From Jiangella muralis (GTDB lineage: Bacteria > Actinomycetota > Actinomycetes > Jiangellales > Jiangellaceae): a stretch of 64,000 nt of DNA. Shown piece by piece: positions 25,358-32,162 of the stretch (its first letter is position 1; each line of letters starts with the position of its first letter). Under the pieces are notes generated by a model. The model had not been told where the DNA came from, ran no database searches, and saw only the letters and a program-made list of their open reading frames with translations. The translations under genes were made by a program, and so were the position numbers. The stretch spans positions 315,792 through 379,791 of the forward strand of contig NZ_KQ434754.1 in NCBI RefSeq assembly GCF_001270745.1, in the 5' to 3' direction.

Positions 25358-25383
25358 GTCAAGGATTTCCTTGATACAGTCAA
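25350..25383. promoter_or_regulatory. Tandem MarR operators overlapping a near-consensus promoter
   Basis: TTGACTGAGTCAA (25350-25362) and TTGATACAGTCAA (25371-25383) are two palindromes that together form a larger nested inverted repeat. The -35 TTGACT and -10 GATACA are spaced by exactly 17 nt and coincide with them. The site includes the folD-like stop codon and ends 5 bases before the MarR-GNAT ATG, so the message has almost no leader. Strong autorepression is expected. Confidence 0.8.
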
Positions 25384-25387
25384 CGGC

Positions 25388-26311
25388 ATGACCGAAGTAC
25401 AACGCGACCAGGTGGCTGCGGTCCGTCAGTTCAACCGCTTCTACACGCGCGTCATGGGCTTCCTCGACCAGGAGTTGCTGCGGTCGGGGTACTCGCTCAC
25501 CGAGGCGCGCATCGTCTTCGAACTCGGCCGCCGCGACGTCACCGAGGTCGGCGCGCTGCGCGAGACGCTCGACATCGACGCCGCCCAGCTCAGCCGCACG
25601 CTGGCCCGGTTCGAGTCGGCCGGGCTGATCGAGCGCACGCGCTCGGCCGCCGACGGCCGCAAGCTGCTGGCCGCGCTGACCGACGCCGGTCGCGCGGCGC
25701 GCGACGACCTCCAGAGCCGGTCCGACCGGCAGGCCGAGGAGCTGCTCGGCGCGCTGCCGGACCCCGAGCGCCGCCGGCTGGTCGCCGACCTCGACTCCGT
25801 CCGCCGTCTCCTGGGCGAGTCCGAGCGGCCGCACACCGTCGTCGTCCGCGGCCTGCGTCCGGGCGACCTCGGCTGGGTCGTGCAGCGCAACGCCGTCGCC
25901 TACGCGCGGGAGTACGGCTGGGACCGCAGCTACGAGGCGCTCGTGGCGCGCATCGTCGCCGACTTCGGCGAGCACCACGACCCGGCCCGCGAGAGCGCCT
26001 GGGTGGCCGAGCTGGACGGCCGTCCGGTCGGCGCCGTGTTCTGCGTGCGCAAGGACGACACCACGGCTCAGCTGCGGCTGCTGCTGGTCGAGCCGGAGGC
26101 CCGCGGCACCGGCATCGGCACCCGGCTGGTCGCCGAGTGCCTCGAGTTCGCCCGGGCGGCCGGCTACACGTCGATGATGCTGTGGACCAACGACGTGCTG
26201 GTGGCCGCCCGGCGCATCTATCAGAAGGCCGGTTTCGAGCTGGTCGAGGAGAACCGGCACCACAGCTTCGGCCACGATCTGGTCGGCCAGATCTGGCGGC
26301 GCGAGCTCTGA
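25388..26311 (+). CDS. MarR-GNAT fusion protein
   Basis: A 307-residue protein with an N-terminal MarR winged helix (about 1-145, including LDIDAAQLSRTLARFESAGL) and a C-terminal GNAT acetyltransferase (about 148-305, with the acetyl-CoA loop EARGTGIGTRLV). Such fusions sense a small molecule, possibly the acetylation substrate, and control their own gene. The promoter is buried in tandem operators. The next gene is convergent, and the substrate is unknown. Confidence 0.93.
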   Translation: MTEVQRDQVAAVRQFNRFYTRVMGFLDQELLRSGYSLTEARIVFELGRRDVTEVGALRETLDIDAAQLSRTLARFESAGLIERTRSAADGRKLLAALTDAGRAARDDLQSRSDRQAEELLGALPDPERRRLVADLDSVRRLLGESERPHTVVVRGLRPGDLGWVVQRNAVAYAREYGWDRSYEALVARIVADFGEHHDPARESAWVAELDGRPVGAVFCVRKDDTTAQLRLLLVEPEARGTGIGTRLVAECLEFARAAGYTSMMLWTNDVLVAARRIYQKAGFELVEENRHHSFGHDLVGQIWRREL

Positions 26312-26314
26312 CGG

Positions 26315-27013
26315 TCAGGCCGCCGCCGTCTCCTCGGCGAGCGCCTTGAGCCCGGCGAGCCAGCTGTCGACCCCCGCCTGCAGCACCGCACTGGTGATCA
26401 CGGCCGCGACGAGCGGGCCGGCCAACGACTCCTGGCAGCTCACCTGCGTCCGCCCGCCCGGCTCGGGTGCCAGGCGGTAGACGTGCGCGATGCGGGTGCC
26501 GGGCGCGCTGGTCACCCACGTCAGCAGCCGGCCGGGCTCGACGGCCCCGAACCGGGAGTGGAACCGGTGCGCTCCGCTGCTCCAGCTGAACCGGCCCCGC
26601 GGCGTGGCGGGACCGTCCCCGTCGACGTCCTCGACGTCGGCGCGAATCCGCGGCCACTGCCGCACGTCGGCGAGGAGGCGCCAGACCCGCGGCGGCTCCG
26701 CGTCGACGACGATCCGGCCACCGGCCTGCGTAGGCGCGCGGTCGTCGACCCGGCCCCGGCAGACGTGCTCGGTGAACAGGTCGTCCGTGCTCGGCCCGGC
26801 GTAGAACAGCGCCCCCAGCGGTGCCGTCACGGAGCCCAGCCAGCCGTCCGCGTCGTCGAGCACCGCGAGCCCGGCCGTCCCGGGCGCACGCGAGTCCGAG
26901 CCCGGGACCGGTTCCTCGGTGACCTCCACGCCGCGGGGCCCGCGGGCGACCGTCACGATCGCCCGGCGGCCGTCCTCCTGCCACACCATGGCCTTCATCC
27001 GTTCGTTGCTCAT
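26315..27013 (-). CDS. SRPBCC-family protein with N-terminal extension
   Basis: A 232-residue protein. The SRPBCC/START-like hydrophobic-ligand fold covers about residues 98-225 (VVDAEPPRVWRLLADVRQWP and GRLLTWVTSAPGTRIAH). The first 95 residues have no family I recognise. The stop is 3 nt from the convergent MarR-GNAT stop. It is divergent from an XRE-MmyB regulator across a clean operator. Its ligand and reaction, if any, are unknown. Confidence 0.8.
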   Translation of the reverse strand: MSNERMKAMVWQEDGRRAIVTVARGPRGVEVTEEPVPGSDSRAPGTAGLAVLDDADGWLGSVTAPLGALFYAGPSTDDLFTEHVCRGRVDDRAPTQAGGRIVVDAEPPRVWRLLADVRQWPRIRADVEDVDGDGPATPRGRFSWSSGAHRFHSRFGAVEPGRLLTWVTSAPGTRIAHVYRLAPEPGGRTQVSCQESLAGPLVAAVITSAVLQAGVDSWLAGLKALAEETAAA

Positions 27014-27048
27014 GCGGCCAGGATCGGCGGCGGCGGTGCGGCTTGTCG

Positions 27049-27065
27049 ATGAACTCGCAGTTCAT
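27049..27065. promoter_or_regulatory. Operator ATGAACTCGCAGTTCAT
   Basis: A perfect palindrome with 7-bp arms and a CGC centre lies between the divergent SRPBCC and XRE-MmyB genes. It is the obvious binding site for the XRE regulator. GAACT/AGTTC arms are, as I recall, typical for this regulator class in actinobacteria. Confidence 0.75.
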
Positions 27066-27100
27066 GGCGGTGCCGAACGGCGGGCGCTAGCCTCCGGCAC

Positions 27101-27859
27101 ATGGACGGTGACGATCGCCGCGTCGGCGAGCTGCTGCGCGAGTGGAGGCAGCGGCGGCGGACGAGTCAGCTCGATCTCGCCATCCAGGCGGACGTCTCGG
27201 CGCGGTACGTGAGCCTGGTCGAGACCGGCAGGTCCAACCCGTCGGCCGACATGGTGCTCCGGCTCGCGTCGGCGCTGGACGTGCCGTTGCGGCACCGCAA
27301 CCGCCTGCTCCTCGCCGCGGGCTTCGCGCCCCGGTACCGCGAGCGCCCGCTCGACGCCCAGGACATGGACGCCGCACGGGAGGCCCTGGTCACCGTGCTG
27401 CGGGCGCACGAGCCGTACCCGGCGCTGGTGGTCGACCGCCGCTGGAACATCGTCATGACCAACGCCGCGGTCGCGCCGTTCCTCGAGGATGTCGACCCAG
27501 AGCTGCTACGACCGCCCAACCTGGTCCGGCTGGCGCTCGACGCACGTGGGTTCGCGGCGCGGATCGCCAACCCGGCCGACGTCCGCGCCGTGTTCCGCGC
27601 CCGTCTGGCGCGGCAGCTGGCCGAGGACGGCGACCCCGAGATCGCCGCCCTCTACGACACCTACCTCGCCGAAGCCGTCGACGAGCCGGCCGGGTCGGAC
27701 GTCACGATCTCGATGACGGTCCGGTACCGGGGCCACGACGTCCGGCTGTTCTCGACGGTGACGACGTTCGGCACGCCGCAGGACATCACCCTGCAGGAGC
27801 TGGCCGTCGAGGCGTACTACCCGGCGGACGCGGAGAGCGCCCGCCTCCTGCGCCGCTAG
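27101..27859 (+). CDS. XRE regulator with MmyB-like ligand domain
   Basis: A 252-residue regulator. The N-terminal HTH (TSQLDLAIQADVSARYVSLV) leads into an MmyB-like PAS-type domain (about 95-250, PALVVDRRWNIVMTNAAV). These proteins commonly control a divergent oxidoreductase or lipid-related gene; here the partner is the SRPBCC gene. The TAG stop lies in a CTAG palindrome that is also the stop of the convergent E2 gene, so the two coding regions overlap by four bases. Confidence 0.92.
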   Translation: MDGDDRRVGELLREWRQRRRTSQLDLAIQADVSARYVSLVETGRSNPSADMVLRLASALDVPLRHRNRLLLAAGFAPRYRERPLDAQDMDAAREALVTVLRAHEPYPALVVDRRWNIVMTNAAVAPFLEDVDPELLRPPNLVRLALDARGFAARIANPADVRAVFRARLARQLAEDGDPEIAALYDTYLAEAVDEPAGSDVTISMTVRYRGHDVRLFSTVTTFGTPQDITLQELAVEAYYPADAESARLLRR

Positions 27860-29151
27860 GCGATCGCCAGCCAGGGGTCTTCGAGCACGGCGGCGAGGTC
27901 GCGGACGAACTCCGCGGCCTGCGCGCCGTCGATGACCCGGTGGTCCGACGACAGCGTCATCGTCATCTTCTGGACGACCGCCAGCTCGCCGTCCTTCACG
28001 CCCGGCTCGGGCCGCACCGCGCCGACCGCCAGGATCGCCGCCTCCGGCGGGTTGATCACGGCGGTGAAGTGGTCGATGCCGTACATGCCGAGGTTGCTGA
28101 CGGTGAACGTGCCGCCGGTCATCTCGTCGAGGCCGAGCTTGCGGTCGCGGGCCTTGCCGGCCAGCGCGCGGGTCTCGGCGGAGATGCTGGTGAGGCTCTT
28201 CGTGTCGGCGTCGCGAATGACCGGCACGACCAGCCCGGTCTCCGTCGCCACCGCGATGCCCACGTGGATGCGCCCGTGCTGGACGATCGCCTCGGGCGTG
28301 AACGACGAGTTCACCACCGGGTGATCGCGCAGCACGACCGCGACGGCCCGCACGATGATGTCGTTGACGCTGACCTTCTTCTTGTCCGCCGCGACCAGCC
28401 GCTCGTTCAGCTGCGCCCGCAGGTCCGACAGCGGCCCGGCGTCGACCGTCTTGGTGACGTAGAAGTGCGGCGACGACTGCATGCTCTCGGTGAGCCGGCG
28501 CGCGATGGTCTTGCGGATCGACGTCAGCGGGATCAGCTCGTCGGTCTCCTCGACGGCCGGGGCGGGAGTCGACGCAGCCGGGGCGGACGGGGCCGCGGCT
28601 GCCACCGTCGCCGTCCCGTTGGCCGCCGCCTTGGCGACGTCGGCCCGGATGATCCGCCCGCCGGGGCCGGAGCCCGCGACCGTCGCGAGGTCGACGCCCA
28701 GGTCGCGGGCGTCGCGCCGGGCCAGCGGCGACGACAGGATGCGCCCCGCCCCCGTTGATCTTGGAGTAACCGCGGCGTCGCCGCCCGATTCGTCCGATTG
28801 ATCCTGCGGTTGCTCCAAGATCAACTCGGGCTCGGGCTCGGGTGACGGTGCCGGCGCGGGCGCGGCGGCGGGCGTGGGCTCGGCCGGCGCCGGAGCGGAC
28901 CCGCCCACCGGCTCACCGGCACCGACGAGCCGCGCGATCGGCGCGCCGATCGGGGCGGTGTCGCCCTCCTTGACCAGGATCTCGCCGAGCACGCCGTCCT
29001 CGTACGCCTCGTGCTCCATGACGGCCTTGTCGGTCTCGATCTCGACCAGGACGTCGCCGGAGTGGACCTCGTCGCCGACCTGCTTGCGCCAGGCGCTGAC
29101 GACCCCCTCCTCCATGGTGTCGGAGAGGCGGGGCATCAGGATGTCAGTCAT
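27856..29151 (-). CDS. 2-oxoacid dehydrogenase E2 (dihydrolipoamide acyltransferase)
   Basis: A 431-residue E2 core protein. It has a lipoyl domain (1-78) with the attachment lysine in EIETDKAVMEHEA, a peripheral-subunit-binding domain (SSPLARRDARDLGVDLATVA), and a catalytic domain with SSDHRVIDGAQ. The Ala/Pro/Glu linker contains an inserted long palindrome (28754-28825). The start at 29151 (MTDILMPRLSDTMEEG) is fixed by the lipoyl fold. Last gene of the E1alpha-E1beta-E2 operon; the E3 subunit must come from elsewhere. Confidence 0.94.
   Translation of the reverse strand: MTDILMPRLSDTMEEGVVSAWRKQVGDEVHSGDVLVEIETDKAVMEHEAYEDGVLGEILVKEGDTAPIGAPIARLVGAGEPVGGSAPAPAEPTPAAAPAPAPSPEPEPELILEQPQDQSDESGGDAAVTPRSTGAGRILSSPLARRDARDLGVDLATVAGSGPGGRIIRADVAKAAANGTATVAAAAPSAPAASTPAPAVEETDELIPLTSIRKTIARRLTESMQSSPHFYVTKTVDAGPLSDLRAQLNERLVAADKKKVSVNDIIVRAVAVVLRDHPVVNSSFTPEAIVQHGRIHVGIAVATETGLVVPVIRDADTKSLTSISAETRALAGKARDRKLGLDEMTGGTFTVSNLGMYGIDHFTAVINPPEAAILAVGAVRPEPGVKDGELAVVQKMTMTLSSDHRVIDGAQAAEFVRDLAAVLEDPWLAIA
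28754..28825. repeat. In-frame palindromic element inside the E2 linker, copy C
   Basis: Arms of 20 bp, GTTGATCTTGGAGTAACCGC and its complement with one mismatch, flank a 32-nt loop. The 72-bp element is exactly 24 codons and reads LILEQPQDQSDESGGDAAVT on the E2 strand. Its base composition differs from the surrounding Ala/Pro linker, which supports insertion of a mobile palindrome. Confidence 0.75.
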
Positions 29152-29161
29152 CAGAGTCTCC

Positions 29162-30169
29162 TCAGTGCGCGCCGACGGACCGGCGGCCGACGGCGTCGAG
29201 GGTCTGGTGGACGACGGTGACGACGTCGTTCGCCGACGGCAGCGCCGCCAGCTCCAACGACTTCGCGTAGGGCAGCGGCACCTCGGCCATCGCCACCCGT
29301 CGCACCGGGGCGTCGAGGTAGTCGAACGCGCCGTCGGAGATCGACGCCGCCACCTCGGCGCCGATGCCATACGTCAGCCAGTCGTCCTCCAGCACTACGG
29401 CGCAGGACGTCTTCTTCACCGACTCGATGATCGTCGGCCGGTCCAGCGGGCGCAGGCTGCGCAGGTCGACGACCTCGGCGGAGATGCCCTCCTCCGACGC
29501 CAGCTTCTCCGCGACCTGCAGCGCGACGTGCGCCATACGGGAGTACGCGACCAGCGTGATGTCGGTGCCCTCGCGGGTCACCGCCGCGCGGCCGATCTCG
29601 GCCGGCTCGTCGCCGTCGGGGACCTCGCCCTTGGTGTTGTAGAGCGCGAGGTTCTCGAGGAACAGCACGGGGTCGTTGTCGCGGATGGACGCGAGCAGCA
29701 GCGCCTTCGCGTCGGCCGGCGACGACGGCGCCACGACCTTGAGGCCGGGCGTGAACGCGTAGAACAGCTCGACGTTCTGCGAGTGCGTGGCCGCGAGCTG
29801 CTGGCCGCCGCCACCGGGCGTGCGGATGACCATCGGCACCGACCGCTGGCCGCCGAACATGCCGTAGATCTTCGCGGCGTGGTTGACGATCTGGTCCAGT
29901 GCGAGCAGCGAGAAGTTGATCGTCATGATCTCGACGACCGGGCGCAGGCCGAGCATTGCCGCGCCCACGGCGGCGCCGGTGAAGCCCTCTTCGGCGATGG
30001 GGGTGTCGCGCACGCGCTTCGGCCCGAACTCGTCGAGCAGGCCGGCGGTGATCTTGTACGACCCCTCGAACCGGCCGATCTCCTCACCCATCAGGAAGAC
30101 GTCCGGGTCGCGGAGCATCTCGGCGCGCAGGGTGTCGTGCAGCGCCTGGCGGTAACTCATGACGGCCAT
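29162..30169 (-). CDS. 2-oxoacid dehydrogenase E1 component, beta subunit
   Basis: A 335-residue transketolase-like subunit that pairs with E1alpha to decarboxylate a 2-oxoacid and acylate the E2 lipoyl group. Conserved segments are FLMGEEIGRFEG, DTPIAEEGFTGAAVGAA and the C-terminal VVDLRSLRPLD. It starts one base after the E1alpha stop and ends 10 nt before E2. Pyruvate is the likeliest substrate; acetoin or branched-chain acids are alternatives. Confidence 0.94.
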   Translation of the reverse strand: MAVMSYRQALHDTLRAEMLRDPDVFLMGEEIGRFEGSYKITAGLLDEFGPKRVRDTPIAEEGFTGAAVGAAMLGLRPVVEIMTINFSLLALDQIVNHAAKIYGMFGGQRSVPMVIRTPGGGGQQLAATHSQNVELFYAFTPGLKVVAPSSPADAKALLLASIRDNDPVLFLENLALYNTKGEVPDGDEPAEIGRAAVTREGTDITLVAYSRMAHVALQVAEKLASEEGISAEVVDLRSLRPLDRPTIIESVKKTSCAVVLEDDWLTYGIGAEVAASISDGAFDYLDAPVRRVAMAEVPLPYAKSLELAALPSANDVVTVVHQTLDAVGRRSVGAH

Positions 30170-30170
30170 G

Positions 30171-31223
30171 TCAGGCTCCTACCGGGAACAGCGGGTCGGC
30201 GGGGAGGCGGCGCGAGTCGTTCGGCACCGGGCTGGCGTAGGTGTGGTCGAACAGCGACGACACCTCGGGGGCCGGGCTCTTGTCGGCGAACTCGACGGCG
30301 GCCTTGACGATGCGGTGGACGTCGGCGTCGACCCCGGCGAGGTCCTCGGCCTTGGCGACGCCATCGGCGACGAGCCGGTCGTGCAGGCCGGCGACCGGGT
30401 CCTGGGCGCGGACCGCCGCGATCTCGTCCTTGCTGCGGTACGCGGCGGGGTCGACGACGGAGTGCCCGCGCAGCCGTCCGCTCACGGTCTCGAGCAGGTA
30501 CGGCTTCTGCTCCTTGCGGGCCCGCTCGACGGCGACCTTCGCGGCGTCGCGGACGGCGATGACGTCGTTGCCGTCGACCCGCGCGGACTCCATGCGATAC
30601 GACGACGCGCGCTTGTACAGCTCGGGCTCGGCCGAGGCCATCTCGACCGTCGTGCCCATGCCGAGGTGGTTGTTGACGACGACGAACACGATCGGGAGGT
30701 CCCAGAGCGTCGCGATGTTCAGCGTCTCGTGGAACGCGCCGATGTTCGTGGTGCCGTCGCCCATCTGGCACATGACGACCTCGTCGCCGTCGCGGTACGA
30801 GACCGCGAGCGCGGCGCCGGCCGCCAGCGGCAGCTGCCCGCCGACGATGCCGTAGCCGCCGAGCTGGCGCACGTCGGTGTCGAACAGGTGCATCGAGCCG
30901 CCCCAGCCCTTGCTGACGCCGTCCTGCCGGCCGTACAGCTCGGCCATGACGCGGCCCGGGTCCATGCCGCGGATCAGCGCGTAGCCGTGGTCGCGGTAGT
31001 TCGTGAAGAGGTAGTCGCGCTCTTCGATCGCCGCCATCAGGCCGACGACGGTGGCCTCTTCACCGAGGTTGAGGTGGCAGTAGCCGCCGATCTTCGCCTC
31101 GGTGTACGCCTGCGCGGTGCGCTCCTCGAACCGGCGCACCAGGAGCATCTGCCGGTAGTAACCGAGCAGCTCCTCGGCGTTCTTCGCCGAGCGCGCCGGA
31201 CGCTTGCGACTGGTGGTCGCCAC
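30171..31223 (-). CDS. 2-oxoacid dehydrogenase E1 component, alpha subunit
   Basis: A thiamine-diphosphate-binding subunit of about 350 residues. The ThDP motif GDGTTNIGAFHETLNIA-N14-NN and the phosphorylation-loop-like RLRGHSVVDP are present, as is YRDHGYALIRG. GTG 31223 (VATTSRKRPARSAK) is preferred because AGGGCGGG lies about 6 nt upstream; a longer frame to 31298 would cross the TetR operator. First gene of the operon. It resembles PdhA of pyruvate dehydrogenase and AcoA of acetoin dehydrogenase. Confidence 0.92.
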   Translation of the reverse strand: MATTSRKRPARSAKNAEELLGYYRQMLLVRRFEERTAQAYTEAKIGGYCHLNLGEEATVVGLMAAIEERDYLFTNYRDHGYALIRGMDPGRVMAELYGRQDGVSKGWGGSMHLFDTDVRQLGGYGIVGGQLPLAAGAALAVSYRDGDEVVMCQMGDGTTNIGAFHETLNIATLWDLPIVFVVVNNHLGMGTTVEMASAEPELYKRASSYRMESARVDGNDVIAVRDAAKVAVERARKEQKPYLLETVSGRLRGHSVVDPAAYRSKDEIAAVRAQDPVAGLHDRLVADGVAKAEDLAGVDADVHRIVKAAVEFADKSPAPEVSSLFDHTYASPVPNDSRRLPADPLFPVGA

Positions 31224-31295
31224 TCTTACCCGCCCTTCGTTGTCACGGGGCGCGTCCCTGGACGCGCAGCGGTGCCCCGGCTGTGGCCGGGCAAA

Positions 31296-31319
31296 CAATG
31301 AAACGTTAGCGTTTCATTG
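31296..31319. promoter_or_regulatory. TetR operator CAATGAAACG-TTAG-CGTTTCATTG
   Basis: Perfect 10-bp arms around a 4-nt centre lie in the divergent region between the E1alpha gene and a TetR gene. The palindrome is AT-richer than its surroundings. It almost certainly binds the adjacent TetR protein and controls both directions. Confidence 0.85.
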
Positions 31320-31345
31320 CATCCAAGCCTACCTCCGAGCAGGAT

Positions 31346-31981
31346 GTGTACGTGACTGGACGGGGGGCGACCACGGCGCCGCGAGGCCGGCCACGCGACG
31401 TCGATCGCGCGGCCCGGCGCGACGCGCTGCTCGAGACCGCGATGCGGATCTTCCTCGCACACGGCTACGGCGGCACGACCATCGAGATGATCGCCGCCGA
31501 GGCCCGGGTGGCCAAGCGCACCGTCTACACCACCGTCGGCGACAAGGCCGACCTGTTCGTCGCCGTCGTGCGCCGTCTCGGCGACCGCGTCGTCAACACC
31601 GTCGCGCCCGACGCCGGCGACCAGGTGGGCGGCCTGCACGCGTTCGGCGTGCGGCTCGTCCGGCTGATGCTCTCCGACGAGGCGATCGGGCTGCACCGGC
31701 TGGTCACCGGCGAGGCGGCGAAGTTCCCCGAGCTGGCCGCGCGGCACTACGCGAACGGGCCGCGGCGCTACATCGGGGTGCTGTCCGGCCTGCTGGCCGC
31801 GCTGCCGCCGGAGCGTATCGCCGTCCGCGCCGACGACTACGAGGCGCTGGCCGAGCAGTTGTTCACGCTGCTCATGGGCGAACCGCACCGCCGGCGGATG
31901 TTCGGGATGGACCCGGCGCCGTCCGCGGCGGCCGCCGCCGCGCACGTCACCCGCACGTTGAATCTCGTGCTGACCTCGTGA
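31346..31981 (+). CDS. TetR-family regulator of the E1-E2 operon
   Basis: A 211-residue repressor with TetR_N (LAHGYGGTTIEMIAAEARVA) and a C-terminal domain resembling the AefR-like group (MLSDEAIGLHRLVTGEAAKFPELA). GTG 31346 or the GTG six bases on may be the start; an overlapping ATG at 31344 is out of frame. It is divergent from the 2-oxoacid dehydrogenase operon across a perfect operator, so it probably represses that operon. Confidence 0.9.
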   Translation: MYVTGRGATTAPRGRPRDVDRAARRDALLETAMRIFLAHGYGGTTIEMIAAEARVAKRTVYTTVGDKADLFVAVVRRLGDRVVNTVAPDAGDQVGGLHAFGVRLVRLMLSDEAIGLHRLVTGEAAKFPELAARHYANGPRRYIGVLSGLLAALPPERIAVRADDYEALAEQLFTLLMGEPHRRRMFGMDPAPSAAAAAAHVTRTLNLVLTS

Positions 31982-31996
31982 TCCGATGTGTCTGAT

Positions 31997-32013
31997 GGTG
32001 CAAGAGGTGCACC
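31997..32013 (+). terminator. Short hairpin after the TetR gene
   Basis: GGTGCA-AGAGG-TGCACC, a perfect 6-bp stem 15 nt past the TetR stop. It is weak as a terminator. The remaining bases up to the next gene hold another inverted repeat, TGACAG-N9-CTGTCA at 32090-32110, that may be a regulator site. Confidence 0.3.
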
Positions 32014-32162
32014 TTCTGAGTGGGTTGCGAACCTTGTCGGAGGTCGATCGCTCCAGATGAGCGTCGGTGCAGCTGGTCCGGCAGCTGGATGACAGTGCGA
32101 TCACCTGTCAGTCACCGGTACGGTTGCCGTGGCGCATGGGGGATCGGAGGGGTGAGGAGCTG

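Noticed and set aside
32136-32162. ATG 32136 as start of the first BTAD regulator
   Set aside because: No ribosome site precedes it, whereas GTG 32163 has GGAGGGG at a normal distance and begins right before the conserved winged-helix strand. A leaderless start at 32136 cannot be fully excluded.
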